A stretch of DNA of 64,000 bases from Paratinospora sagittata (Eukaryota; Streptophyta; Magnoliopsida; Ranunculales; Menispermaceae). This document shows, in pieces, positions 1 to 9,276 of this stretch; positions within the stretch are counted from its first letter, which is position 1; each line of letters begins with the position of its first letter. Position numbers and translations under genes: made by a program. Below the pieces are notes generated by a model. The model worked only from the letters and a program-made list of their open reading frames with translations. It made no database searches and was not told the origin of the DNA. The stretch spans positions 8,087,019-8,151,018 of the forward strand of contig CM069608.1 in the NCBI GenBank assembly GCA_035771175.1. Reading direction: 5' to 3'.

Positions 1-943
1 TAGTGCATTCATCAATGAATGTCACAAAGTAACGAGCTCTAGATATAGAGGGAACCTTTGCAGGACCCCAAACATCAGAGTGAATAACTTCAAAAGGTTC
101 TGAACTTTTATGCAAACTTGGTAAATAAGAAATACGGCAGCTCTTAGCCAGTTCACAAGTGTCGCAATGAAATTCCCTATCATTCAATCTTGAAAACAGG
201 TGTGGTTGCAATTTCTTAAGATATCCAAAAGAAAGATGTCCTAATCGACGATGCCATAACCATATAGTTGCTCGATCCTTGTCTTCACTACTAGCTTGAT
301 TTGCCTGACTGATTTTCGATTCCCCATTATCTGCCAACTCCAAGTAGTAAAGTTTGCCCCGTCTAACACCATAACCAAGAGTCTTCCGGGTTAGAATGTC
401 CTGAAAGACACAAAATGAGGGCCAAAAAGTGACAGTACAAGCAAGAGTTGAAGTAATTCGGCAAACAGACAAAAGGTTGTATTCAAGAGACGGAACAACA
501 AGGACAGTATCTAATATGAGAGTATTAGACAAGATAACTGATCCTTCCCCAGTAATAGGGGAGGTGCTACCATTGGCAGTGGAAATAACTGATTGAGGAG
601 AAGGGAGAACAAATTTTAACTGACTGAAATCCCACGTCATGTGATCGGATGCACCTGTATCAATAATCCAAGTTCTATTCTTAGAAGTTGCAGAAAATAC
701 AGATGTTTTACCAATAATATCTGGATGGGCAACATTTGTCGTAGGCAGCGGCTGATTTTCTTCCGAGGATGTCATCATGGCTTTCCCAGTATCGAATGCG
801 ACAGCGACCGGCTGTTGTTGTTTAGAAGGCTCGAGACCTTTCTTCTTTGAATTCGAATCGGATTCCTTAACAAAATCCTCCATATTGTATATCACAGTAA
901 TGTAAAGCGAGCAGCTAGGGCATCGAGCAATCCCTTCTCCCAT
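1..943 (-). CDS. Chimeric DPH3 fragment / copia protease-integrase ORF (partial)
   Basis: Open without a stop from an ATG at 943 to the window edge (at least 314 codons). The first ~45 residues match the C-terminal half of DPH3. Then follow a protease with WIIDTGASDHMT (Asp-Thr-Gly-like active site), a GAG-pre-integrase with the LWHRRLGH motif, and the integrase start, with a HxnCxxC zinc-binding region (EFHCDTCELAK) and HSDVWGP. The order is that of Ty1/copia pol. The frame runs from the captured part into the protease without a break, so a fusion protein is possible. No copia nucleocapsid or CCHC knuckle is present. The ATG at 943 is the first in this frame after the apparent frameshift in the DPH3 part; other starts cannot be excluded. 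Confidence 0.7.
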   Translation of the reverse strand, partial: MGEGIARCPSCSLYITVIYNMEDFVKESDSNSKKKGLEPSKQQQPVAVAFDTGKAMMTSSEENQPLPTTNVAHPDIIGKTSVFSATSKNRTWIIDTGASDHMTWDFSQLKFVLPSPQSVISTANGSTSPITGEGSVILSNTLILDTVLVVPSLEYNLLSVCRITSTLACTVTFWPSFCVFQDILTRKTLGYGVRRGKLYYLELADNGESKISQANQASSEDKDRATIWLWHRRLGHLSFGYLKKLQPHLFSRLNDREFHCDTCELAKSCRISYLPSLHKSSEPFEVIHSDVWGPAKVPSISRARYFVTFIDECT

Positions 944-967
944 CTTAGCTCTTCCTTGGTAATTTGA
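803..967 (-). pseudogene. DPH3: Captured DPH3 (CSL zinc finger) gene fragment
   Basis: Read on the minus strand this contains LQITKEEL, then, after an apparent 1-nt deletion, GEGIARCPSCSLYITVIY and NMEDF, followed by a Lys/Gln-rich tail ending near QQQPVAVA. DPH3 is a small zinc protein that donates electrons in diphthamide synthesis and tRNA wobble modification. The second Cys pair (CPSC) is present. The first pair (CPCG) and the N-terminal third are missing, so the piece cannot make a working DPH3 alone. It lies inside the copia element, in the sense direction, directly upstream of the protease. The recognition rests on the motif alone. Confidence 0.72.
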
Positions 968-1006
968 AGCAAGAAATCCAGATCTTCCGGAACTCACAAA
1001 ATCTCG

Positions 1007-1560
1007 ATGAAAGAAAAGGTGAATTTCAGCTCAATTCTGAAAGAAAAAGATTGCTTCTTCGTTGCGGTTCTGAAGCGATCACGCAGGGAAAGAATAGGAA
1101 AATCGCGCCAGAATCTCGAACAAGACGAGTTGTTCTTCTCGTTGTCTCCGACGAAAAAATTTTCGAGAAATTTCGAGCCTCCGCCGGAAAAGGTGCTTCT
1201 CCGACGTGAGCCGCCGGGAGTGAAACCATCAGATTTCGAATTTGTCTCGCCTTTCTACGATCAGATTGGATCGCCGGAGTTAGGGCTTTTCAATTACGAG
1301 AACCAGTTGTGGAATCTGCAGATTCAGAGAGGCGCGTACTTGATGTCCACGAATTCGTATCCGTACACGGAGATTAAGAGCGTGTATTCGAATTGAAGGA
1401 TGATTACAGGTCGCGTGTCAAAAAGATCGGTAATCTGTAAGGAATGCTTGAGCGCGACGGAAAAAACAGTTCCTTTTCACTCTTGCGTGTACGACGATAC
1501 TGTTTCGAAAGGGTTTCTGTCACCGGCGGTGAACAGTTTCATCAACGACATCTTCGAGTA
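1007..1560 (+). pseudogene. Unrecognised captured coding fragment in copia leader
   Basis: A plus-strand frame running 1007-1396, one TGA, then open again in the same frame to 1560. It is richer in G+C than its flanks and its composition looks like protein (for example FEFVSPFYDQIGSPELGLF and SYPYTEIKSVYSN, then an ICKEC motif). It lies antisense to the copia element, between the primer-binding site and the DPH3 fragment, where a copia leader and gag belong. I do not recognise the family. It may be a captured host exon, or part of the source locus of the DPH3 capture. Confidence 0.4.
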
Positions 1561-1576
1561 AGAGTCGTCGAGACCT

Positions 1577-1588
1577 GCTCTGATACCA
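1577..1588 (-). other. Primer-binding site (tRNA-Met type)
   Basis: The complement reads TGGTATCAGAGC, matching the 3' end of plant initiator tRNA-Met. It directly abuts the LTR boundary at 1589, which fixes the orientation of the element. Confidence 0.85.
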
Positions 1589-1781
1589 TGTAAGACAATA
1601 GGGTTTCTGTAGAGAGTTCAAAGTTATATATTTTTCTCTAAAACAGAGGCAATATATAGACAATTACATCCTAAAATTAGGTCCTAAATTATAGAAACAA
1701 ATTGTTTCTATATTTACAGAATCTATTACTTTCTATATAGTTTGTTTCTATATTTACAGAATCTATTACTTTCTATATGCA
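1589..1781 (-). repeat. 5' LTR of the left-edge copia
   Basis: It starts TGTAAGACAA beside the primer site and ends near ATATGCA, giving TG...CA ends. It holds a direct 40-bp repeat (about 1704-1738 and 1744-1778). The outer boundary is placed where plus-strand copia RNase H sequence resumes and is less certain than the inner one. Confidence 0.6.
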
Positions 1782-2215
1782 GACAAAAATTTACTAGTAG
1801 CTTATGTGTTTACTTGGGAGATAATATTGTCACTTGGAGGTCCAAAAAGCGGACAGTTGCCGCTAGAAGTAGCACTGAAGCTAAATATAGATCGTTGTCT
1901 CAAACCTCAGTTGAGTTGATTTGGCTACAATATTTGCTTACTGAGTTTGGTATTACTCCTTCACATGCCCCAATTCTATGGTGTGATAATACTAGTTCAA
2001 AAGCCTTAGCCCAAAACCCTGTGTCCCATGCTAGGACAGAGCATATAGAGGTTGATATTCATTTTGCTAGGGATTGAGTTGCAGCTGGCGAGTTAGAGGT
2101 CAGACATATTTCTACTACCGATCAGATTGTTGATGTTTTTACCTGCAGATAGATTTAATATTCTAGTGTCCAAACTGCCCATAATCTTTTCTCCTATGTC
2201 CAGTATGAAGGGGCA
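1782..2215 (+). pseudogene. Copia RNase H fragment
   Basis: Translates with the copia RNase H signature: VYLGDNIVTWRSKKRTVAAR, SSTEAKYRSLSQ, LWCDNTSSKALAQNPV and HARTEHIEVDIHFARD. One in-frame stop follows FARD (TGA, probably decayed), after which VAAGELEVRHISTTDQIVDV continues the family pattern. The fragment ends in a polypurine tract (GAAGGGGCA) right before an LTR start at 2216. The upstream part of this element is displaced by the minus-strand copia. Confidence 0.8.
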
Positions 2216-2770
2216 TGTTAGAATGCAAACAACTCAAGCTACTCAAACTGTAATGCCCCTGGTTTTAGACAAAAAAAAAAAAATCAAGTGCATGCTAGAA
2301 GGTTCTAACATGCACTTGTTTTTTTTTTTTTTTTTTTTTGGTCTAAACCGGGGGTATTACACAAACTCCTAGCTCAAGTTCCACCAACTCCACTTGTGTT
2401 GCTTATCTTAATGATGGTGCTCCAATGTAAGATAAAACAAAGAATCATAAGCAATGGCCAACATGAGATCTCATGAACTATGAAAGCTTGTCGTTAGTTT
2501 TTATGTAAGAGTATTATCTTTTAGACAACTATAACTTAGAAAACAGTTATGTCATGATCTAGAATGGTGGAGGAGAGTAGTGACTTAGATCAATTACAAT
2601 CCTATGGCTAGAATTGTGTTTGTATTGTGTATACAAAGGTGAAAACTGGGGTTAACGAAGATTAATCCGGATTGAGCTATCTTGTTTTGTTCTTCATTTT
2701 GCTTCTCAAAGAAGATGTTCTAGTTTTCTTCTTCCTTTCTCAGTTTGTTCTTCAAGTTCTTTTTTTTACA
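2216..2770 (+). repeat. 3' LTR of the plus-strand copia fragment
   Basis: TGTTAGAATG follows directly on the polypurine tract, the normal 3' LTR start. The LTR carries a foldback element at 2249-2361. The right end is not clear; the T-rich segment ending near 2770 is my best guess. Confidence 0.5.
2249..2361. mobile_element. 113-bp foldback MITE, TSD CAAAC
   Basis: Ends are TGTAATGCCCC and its inverted form GGGGGTATTACA. The arms continue through GTTTTAGAC / GTCTAAAC and A/T runs to an inner stem AAGTGCATG / CATGCACTT, so almost the whole element can form a hairpin. It is flanked by perfect 5-bp copies of CAAAC (2244-2248, 2362-2366). The termini resemble those of the element at 18649-18899. 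Confidence 0.75.
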
Positions 2771-3634
2771 TGATTTGGTTATCAGACTAAGATCTAAATC
2801 TTTCAATAGTGACAAAGTATCTCCAATTATATTTTCGCACCTAAGAGACAAAATCATTTCATACCATATTAAATTATCAAGCAATTACATACAAGACAGA
2901 AATGAGAAGACAAAAGGAACTATATATATGGTTCAGCTTTTGTTTATATCCGTGCAATAAACATGCATGACACGTCGCTCTCTTTCATTTTAAATCATTA
3001 TTAAATGTATTATATATGTCCCTTAAATTCATGGTTTGTGATTAGATACAGATTTAGGGTGTAGGATTTAGATTTTTGTGTATCCAAAAATTTGATAACA
3101 TAAAAATTGCCTTTAGTGGAATGAATCTAAAAGCAGTTTTTTAACTTTTTTGCTAAGAAAATTGATTATTTTAAAAATAATTAATAAAATATTATTTTCT
3201 AATTGAAGCACCAAATAAACATAGTAAACGTCAATTCCAATCTTTTGTAAACGATTAGAAGTCCTTCAACTCATGCATATATATAGAATAGATTTTCTTT
3301 AGTCTTCATTTTTTTTTTTACTATAAAAATACGAATTAATTAAATTTAAAATCTCGAGTCTTATGATATATAGAAAGAATAATCAATTCTTAGATGAGAA
3401 TCAATACATATCTCCTTTACTAATGATCTAAAGAACGTATTTTACTTTGTAAAGTTGTATTTTACAAGTTTTCAAAAAAACAAAAAGTTGTCTCTTACAA
3501 TTAATGACTTTTAATTGAGAATTAGATCAATTCAATTATCCTAATTAAAATGTTATTGAAAGTTTGAATTGTCCACAAATTAGCGCAGCATACTACAGTA
3601 TGATCTAAAAATTAACAAATTTATCATAATATTA

Positions 3635-3823
3635 GACCCTGGTTCATGATTCGGATACATTTTTTTGTATCCGAAAATATTAAAACATCAAAATTTTGAA
3701 AACAGTTTTTTTTACTTTTTGTTAAGGAGACGGGTTGTTTTCAAAAAATGATAAAAAGTCGTTTTTTAAGTTTTCTATTTTTGAATTGTATTCTTTTTTT
3801 CGGATTGCGAATCAAACACAGCC
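3635..3823. mobile_element. Possible Tourist-like MITE
   Basis: Imperfect inverted ends (GACCCTGGTTCATGATTCGG on the left, complement of AATCAAACACAGCC on the right) are flanked by TTA on both sides, the target of PIF/Harbinger elements. A similar sequence occurs near 3040-3230. The inverted match is weak. Confidence 0.35.
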
Positions 3824-4330
3824 TTAGTTTTTTTTTTTTCTAATTTTTCATAAAATTGAAAGTGATGTAAGGTCCCCAAAGATGCTTATATGTTTTCGAT
3901 ATTTTTATATATTTTACAGTTTTCTTAGGTGCTATTCACATAAGACCAAATACTAAAACTTAAAGAAAAAATAGAACTTACAAATTATTTCTTATTTGAA
4001 TTCTAAGATCATGTTGTATAAAAGTGGCACACATCTTGCTTGCTGCACCAAGGAATAATAAGGTGTCCTACCAATCGGTTGCATCTTTGGTAACCCGGCC
4101 GGCGTTTTGTCATTTGATGTTTGTCCTTTATAATTTCCCTAAATATGGGGGAAGTCGGATTTTAATCTCAATCTTATCTCAGAAATTAATTATAGTGTTA
4201 AAAGGAAATGACAATTTTCTTCCTGTATATTTTAGATTTCATCAACTTTGTGAAAAGATAATAAAAGAAAAAAAAAAAAAGTAATATAACAATTAGCTCA
4301 AGGAGAAAGGTTTCTTTTATCACTAATTCG

Positions 4331-4594
4331 TAATTTAGCGGAGTGGTACAAAGATGGATTTTTCCCACAAGGTTACGAGTTTGAGTATTGTGGGTAAACT
4401 TTTATTTTCACACCGCACGAGTGGGATGGTATAACCTTTGCCTAATTAGATGAAGTCCTTGTGTGATGGTTACATGTAAAGACGTTTACATGTAATTAAG
4501 TGTAATGTCATAATATCTCTTTAATGGTACTTATTTTAAGATGATTAATCTCTGTACCGCAAGTAAGTTAGCCGGAGGACACCATTTGAATTAA
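4331..4594 (+). mobile_element. Degenerate tRNA-derived SINE
   Basis: A TAGCGGAGTGG A-box-like block is followed at about 35 bp by GGTTACGAGTTTGAGT, a B-box-like block, then a non-tRNA body. No clear TSD was found and the ends are approximate. Confidence 0.4.
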
Positions 4595-5330
4595 ACTAAC
4601 AAAAAAAATAGGAAAAAGTTTGCTTTTAATATTTTTTCACAAATTACAAGCAATAAAGAATCAGATTCAACCTTACATTATTCCTTTTTTGTGATTCTAG
4701 TGTTGTTAAAATTACTTCATTTACAAGCCTATTTCAGTGGTAATATACGTACAATATCAATCAGCAAAGCATGATTTGTAAAACCTTATCCTATATTTTT
4801 TTTCAAAAGTAAACATTAGAAAGTAAAAGATAGGCAATGTTTGAAAAAACTTTTTTAAAAAATGTTTAAAAAAAATTTAGTCTCGCTTAACTTCTTCTAA
4901 AATCAAAAAATTATTTTTTTTATTTACCGTAGTTTGGTTAAAAATAAAAGTTGTCAAATACCTTTAAAAGTATTTTAACTCTAAAAATATTTTAAAAAAA
5001 CCCTCTCAAGCTGTCTGTGCAACATTTTATTAGGATATAGTCTAAAACAACAAAAACATTAATACCTATTTTACCCTTTATGATATTAATACTAAACCTT
5101 TAAACAAAAAATTAAAAAGATTAAGGTTTTTTATTTATTTTTGTTTTATTTTTTTCTCAAAGATACACACTTTCCACTCTTTTTACTCTCACACACAGGG
5201 AAGGGAACCCCACAGGAGCAGCTAAAAAAATGAGGAAACTCCAAGGGGCTTTATGACGGTTTAAAAGGAACAACATTCAAATGTTTATAATCAAAAGGTT
5301 TCAGCAGAGTGTTTGCATTAATATACATAG

Positions 5331-5354
5331 TATATATATATATATATATATATA
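5331..5354. repeat. (TA)n microsatellite
   Basis: An uninterrupted alternating TA tract of about two dozen bases. Confidence 0.9.
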
Positions 5355-5761
5355 GATATTGATAGTTAACCATTTCTCCATTTGTAAATTACAAATAAAA
5401 GTAGCGAGGAATATATAACATACCATTGATCACTACAATAATTGTTCCTAATATATATATATAATTTAAGCTTGTGCGTTAAAGAAAAAGTATATGAACT
5501 TGTCACTTTTTTATTATTTTATACTTTTCTAGAAGGAAAGACAAAGAAAAAAAAGTAATATGTCTCGTCATTCCTATCTCTAATCAATCTAACTTTATAC
5601 AAAGCAAATAAAGGTCCTGACATATATAGAGTTTCTAAAAATATTATGATAACATGTAAATCTCTTGTTGCAATATATCTATGTCTAGCTATCATTCATA
5701 TTGAATGTGACAAATATGAATTAGAAGCCATAGGTCGGCCCCTTAGAGGAAGGAATTGATG

Positions 5762-7185
5762 TTTTTTTTTGGAAAGTAAAAGAGGGGGAATACCCAGCAA
5801 GAACAACTAGCACACTACATCTCGAACTCTCCTAGGCCAAGTAACCCCAGTTGCATCTTCCCTCAAAATATTGAATAACCCACGGGGAGGGGAAGACAGG
5901 ATACACACTCCCCGATTGAACTTCAAAGCCTCAGTAGCCAAATAGTCTGCTGCTCTATTACCTTCTCTGTAAATGTGCTTAACTTGAACTATCCAATCTC
6001 TCTGAAGGAGTCTTCTACACTCATTTACCAAGTTGGAAAGGCTAAGCTGCGGCATACTGTTGCCTTTTAACCAACCAGCCACCATAGCCGAATCTGTTTC
6101 GAAAACTATAGAACGATGGCCCTCCTCCCAAGCAAGACGTAAGCCATGAACAGCAGCCCATAATTCAGCTTCAGTTGCAGTACAAGAACCAATATTAGCC
6201 ACAAACCCCCTCAACCACATACCACGATAGTCCCGGAGAAGACCGCCACCCCCTGCTCGCGATGAAGCATTCTTAAGACATCCATCAGTATTAAGCTTAG
6301 TCCAACCATGGTTGGGAGCACACCAGCCTACCATCTTCACTCTCTCTATCAGTCCATCATCATGGACCGTCACTTTGGCTCGAAAAGCATGAATGATTTC
6401 AGTCACTTTCCCTTTAAGCCAAGCCATGCTATACTCGAAGTGAAAACGAAGATTGCGAAATACTAAATCATTCCTCCATTTCCAAAGAGCCCACACGGCA
6501 ACTGTAAAATAGGAAGCCCAGTCATAGTCAACATTACAATCATCAACGCCAGCAAGATTATGAGCAAGCCAGCTTTGGAAATCCAAATTGCTCTGAAGAT
6601 GATATTCAACTGGCTGCAATAGGCGCTTCCATAATTGCACGGCTCTAGAGCAATTTCGAAAAATATGATCAACATCCTCGATACATCCCACACATTCAAT
6701 ACAGTCAGATGCCATGGTGAAACCCCTTTTCATCCGCTCAGCATTACACATGATCTTTCGATGCGCAACCATCCACAAGAAAGTCTTGCATCTTTGAGGA
6801 GCTTTAAGCTTCCAAATCATCCTCCAAAGGGAATTAGGATCTCCCATAAGAGTGCCAGTAGAAATAGTATAAGCAGAGGTCACCGTTAATATGCCACTCT
6901 TAGAAGCTCCCCAACATATGCCATCTGCAACCTCCTCCTCATCCCATAAGAGCACAGCAGCAAGTTTATTTTCAACCTCAAAAGGGAGTAAACCTGATAG
7001 AGCATTCCAGTCCCACCCTGAGCCCTTCACCCAATAGCTTGAGACAGGCCTATACATCTCCACCAAACTCAATTCCCGCATTTTCATATTGATTAAGGCC
7101 ACCTCACCTACCCATGTATCAAGCCAAAAAAGAGTGTCCTTACCATTACGAACTAGAGCCCGCACTCCGCTACGTAAAATAGGCG
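5762..7185 (-). mobile_element. 5'-truncated L1-type LINE
   Basis: A minus-strand non-LTR retrotransposon tail. The poly(A) appears as a T run at 5762-5770, and the 5' truncation point is at 7185. It is flanked by ATTGATG on both sides (5755-5761 and 7186-7192), a typical target-primed insertion. Only the C-terminal third of ORF2 is kept. Confidence 0.85.
5807..7165 (-). CDS. LINE ORF2 C-terminus: zf-RVT plus RNase H
   Basis: 452 codons, uninterrupted. The N-terminus (GKDTLFWLDTWVGE) matches the region just after the L1 reverse transcriptase. A zf-RVT zinc-binding segment follows (KTFLWMVAHRK, then CIECVGCIEDVDHIFRNC). The second half is a plant-type RNase H (RVT_3) with acidic residues in LNTDGC, ATEAELWAAVHGL and FETDSAMVAGW. 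Full L1 ORF2 proteins are about three times longer, so there is no endonuclease or polymerase here. The open frame suggests a fairly recent insertion. The ATG may not be a real start, since it lies inside the truncated ORF. Confidence 0.85.
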   Translation of the reverse strand: MRALVRNGKDTLFWLDTWVGEVALINMKMRELSLVEMYRPVSSYWVKGSGWDWNALSGLLPFEVENKLAAVLLWDEEEVADGICWGASKSGILTVTSAYTISTGTLMGDPNSLWRMIWKLKAPQRCKTFLWMVAHRKIMCNAERMKRGFTMASDCIECVGCIEDVDHIFRNCSRAVQLWKRLLQPVEYHLQSNLDFQSWLAHNLAGVDDCNVDYDWASYFTVAVWALWKWRNDLVFRNLRFHFEYSMAWLKGKVTEIIHAFRAKVTVHDDGLIERVKMVGWCAPNHGWTKLNTDGCLKNASSRAGGGGLLRDYRGMWLRGFVANIGSCTATEAELWAAVHGLRLAWEEGHRSIVFETDSAMVAGWLKGNSMPQLSLSNLVNECRRLLQRDWIVQVKHIYREGNRAADYLATEALKFNRGVCILSSPPRGLFNILREDATGVTWPRRVRDVVC

Positions 7186-7192
7186 ATTGATG

Positions 7193-8103
7193 TTATGACC
7201 TTAATTTCTAGGAGGGTACATTAGTTTCTTGATCTAATGACCATCCCAATGGAAAGATCTCAGTAAGTGGGAGGGACAATTGATTTTGTCATTAATATGA
7301 GTAGGATCTTGTGAAAAAAAACGAGGACAATGATTAAGTAAAAATATTGTTTTACTTCCTCCCTTATTGCAATATTTATTTATATAAAATCTTCACAATA
7401 ATTGCTTTTTGATCTCTTGCTTACCATTCTTTACCAAAAGCAATTATTACAATATCTCTTTTCATTTATTGATCACTTGGACGTATAATATTCAATTTAA
7501 AATTAGTTTTTAAAAACATATTTTTTAAAAGTTGTTTTTAGAGTTTATTTTTAAAAAATAAGAAAAATAACTTTTTATTGTATTCTTATTTTCTTTACAA
7601 ATTTTAAAATTAAATTAAAATATAATTCTTAAATACTCTGAAAACATTCCAATCAAGCAAGTTTTGCAGAATCTTGAATTTAAAAACAGAAAACTATTTT
7701 TAAATTTTATATCAAACAGGGCAGAATGTTTGCTAACTTTTCTTGCTCACAGATGTTTTACCACATTGAATGTCTATTTTTTTAATTTAATAACATATAT
7801 ATTATTAATTATATAAACATAAACTATTTAATCTCATAAAAATAATTCGTTCATTACAGATATAACAGTTATTGGTGAATTAGTTTAGAGACTTATAATG
7901 TTTGCAAGGTTTATGTTCCTCAGCATATAAATCTCACACTTATTCCACGTGTCAATGTAATAAGAATTTTTTTTATATGGTCGGTATTTTTAATTTAACA
8001 GTCGATGTGTAAAGACATCTTTAAAAATTTGTTATTTTAAAAATCGTAGTTAAAAATTTGTTACTTTAAAAAATCGTAGTTAAAAATTTGTTTCAACATA
8101 ATT
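7193..8103. other. AT-rich spacer, no gene seen
   Basis: Long A/T runs and weak internal inverted repeats near 7497-7730; no coding signal. Confidence 0.5.
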
Positions 8104-8120
8104 GATAATAATTTAAAGAA

Positions 8121-8311
8121 ATCAACCTGGCGTTGGTCGAGTGGTTCCCTCACTCGGCCCTCAGCAAGGCGGTCCTAGGATCGAATCCCAAGTTTGGAAG
8201 GTTAACGGGGATTTTCTCCAGGAATCACTGCCCGCCTCACAAATTTAGTCTCGTGACGCGCTTCGACTAGCCCGGACATACTTCGTGGTCTACGGACCAA
8301 AAAAAAAAAAA
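8121..8311 (+). mobile_element. tRNA-derived SINE with 17-bp TSD
   Basis: The head reads TGGCGTTGGTCGAGTGGTT (A box), then GGATCGAATCC (B box), a GC-rich body and an A tail. It is flanked by 17-bp direct repeats starting GATAATAATTT (8104-8120 and 8312-8328) that differ at one base. This is a classic LINE-mobilised SINE insertion. Confidence 0.88.
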
Positions 8312-8521
8312 GATAATAATTTGAAGAAACTCCTAGCACTAACTAGTTATTTTTCACAATTTATAAGTTAAAGATTTAGGGTTGTTTTATAATTCTCTTA
8401 TTATATGTGGAATATGAGTTTATGGGTGGTCTTAGAATATGATGCACTATTGGAAAACCAAAATTAGTTACTTTAGAATGGCACTTGTTGACCCAAAAAA
8501 AAATGACACTTGTTATTAAAA

Positions 8522-8640
8522 GGGTCCGGCTATTTTTACCCACCTATTTTTATCTCTTCACCCACCCTGAAATTTAAAATAACTCATATCCTCTCTCTTC
8601 ACCCTCCCATATTTATATTATGCCCTTCACATGTTCAAAC
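8522..8640 (+). repeat. Left terminal inverted repeat of the MULE
   Basis: About 50 bp pair well with the right end; similarity fades through a pyrimidine-rich stretch (CCTCTCTCTTCACCC) that also occurs, complemented, near 21360-21390. Confidence 0.75.
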
Positions 8641-8995
8641 CCCAACGCCATTTTCCGTTTCTCTCTCTCATTTTTTCTCTTCTCATCTCTATTGATTCAA
8701 AATTTCGTCAAGTTTTTAGCACATTCAACAAGTTAGAACACTGCTAGGAACGATTACAAGCAACTTTGTCGCAAAATCTTGCAAAGAAAATGTGTTATTT
8801 AGGGTTTTTGAGGCCTCGAAGTAAAAGTAATTCAAGAAATTTAATCAACCAAATCGATAAATAAATCTTTGATTTCTTCAAGTTTAAGTTGATTTTAATG
8901 CTACATTGTTGTATTGGATTGTTTTTGTGCAAAAAAAATGGTTAAAAATGGTGAAATGGAAGCGGCGAAAATGGGTTCCAGAAACCCATTCCGCA

Positions 8996-9165
8996 CCAAA
9001 ATTGCAATCATCCGACCCTCATGGGTCGGACGGTTGAATGTGTGTCTGACCCAAATAGTCGAATAGATGTTCTCTGTTCGACTGGACAGGATCAGACACA
9101 CACAAAGACATCCGACCTGTCAGGGTCGAACGTCGTATGCTATGTCCGTTCCAATGAGGGTGGAC
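8996..9165. repeat. Subterminal GTCGGAC-type array, left
   Basis: A series of short palindrome-like pairs, such as TCCGACC...GGGTCGGA, GTCGAA...TTCGAC and TCCGACC...GGGTCGAA, spaced 20-40 bp apart between the TIR and the PMD start codon. A matching array lies near the other end of the MULE. Confidence 0.6.
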
Positions 9166-9276
9166 AAAGCATTTTTTTGGTTTTTTTAATTTTTTTTGTT
9201 TTTATTTAAGCTAAATATCAAATATTTGTCCTAATTGTATAGTTTTTTTTGCATGTATTTGGTTATTTTGATAGAT

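Larger units (their letters stand above)
1..1781 (-). mobile_element. Ty1/copia element, 5' end (continues past window)
   Basis: Minus-strand copia retrotransposon cut by the left window edge. From right to left it has a 5' LTR (1589-1781), a primer-binding site, a leader with captured host sequence, and an open frame through protease, GAG-pre-integrase and the start of integrase. Its right end abuts the RNase H region of a plus-strand copia, into which it seems to have inserted. The other LTR and the TSD are outside the window. Usual copia gag domains are not seen between the primer site and the protease; captured DNA occupies that place. Confidence 0.85.
2771..5754. other. AT-rich region without recognised genes
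   Basis: Strongly AT-rich with many homopolymer runs and only short chance ORFs. Apart from a MITE candidate, a SINE candidate and a TA repeat listed separately, I see no coding or RNA gene. Confidence 0.5.

Noticed and set aside
1026..1229. Minus-strand 67-codon ORF in the copia leader
   Set aside because: It lies opposite the longer plus-strand frame at 1007-1560 and shows no family motif.
4024..4284. 86-codon ORF in AT-rich DNA
   Set aside because: No motif, ends in a poly-Lys A run, and has no flanking gene signals.
8121..8200. Possible functional tRNA gene (good A and B boxes)
   Set aside because: No cloverleaf acceptor stem; it has an A tail and a 17-bp TSD, so it is a SINE head.
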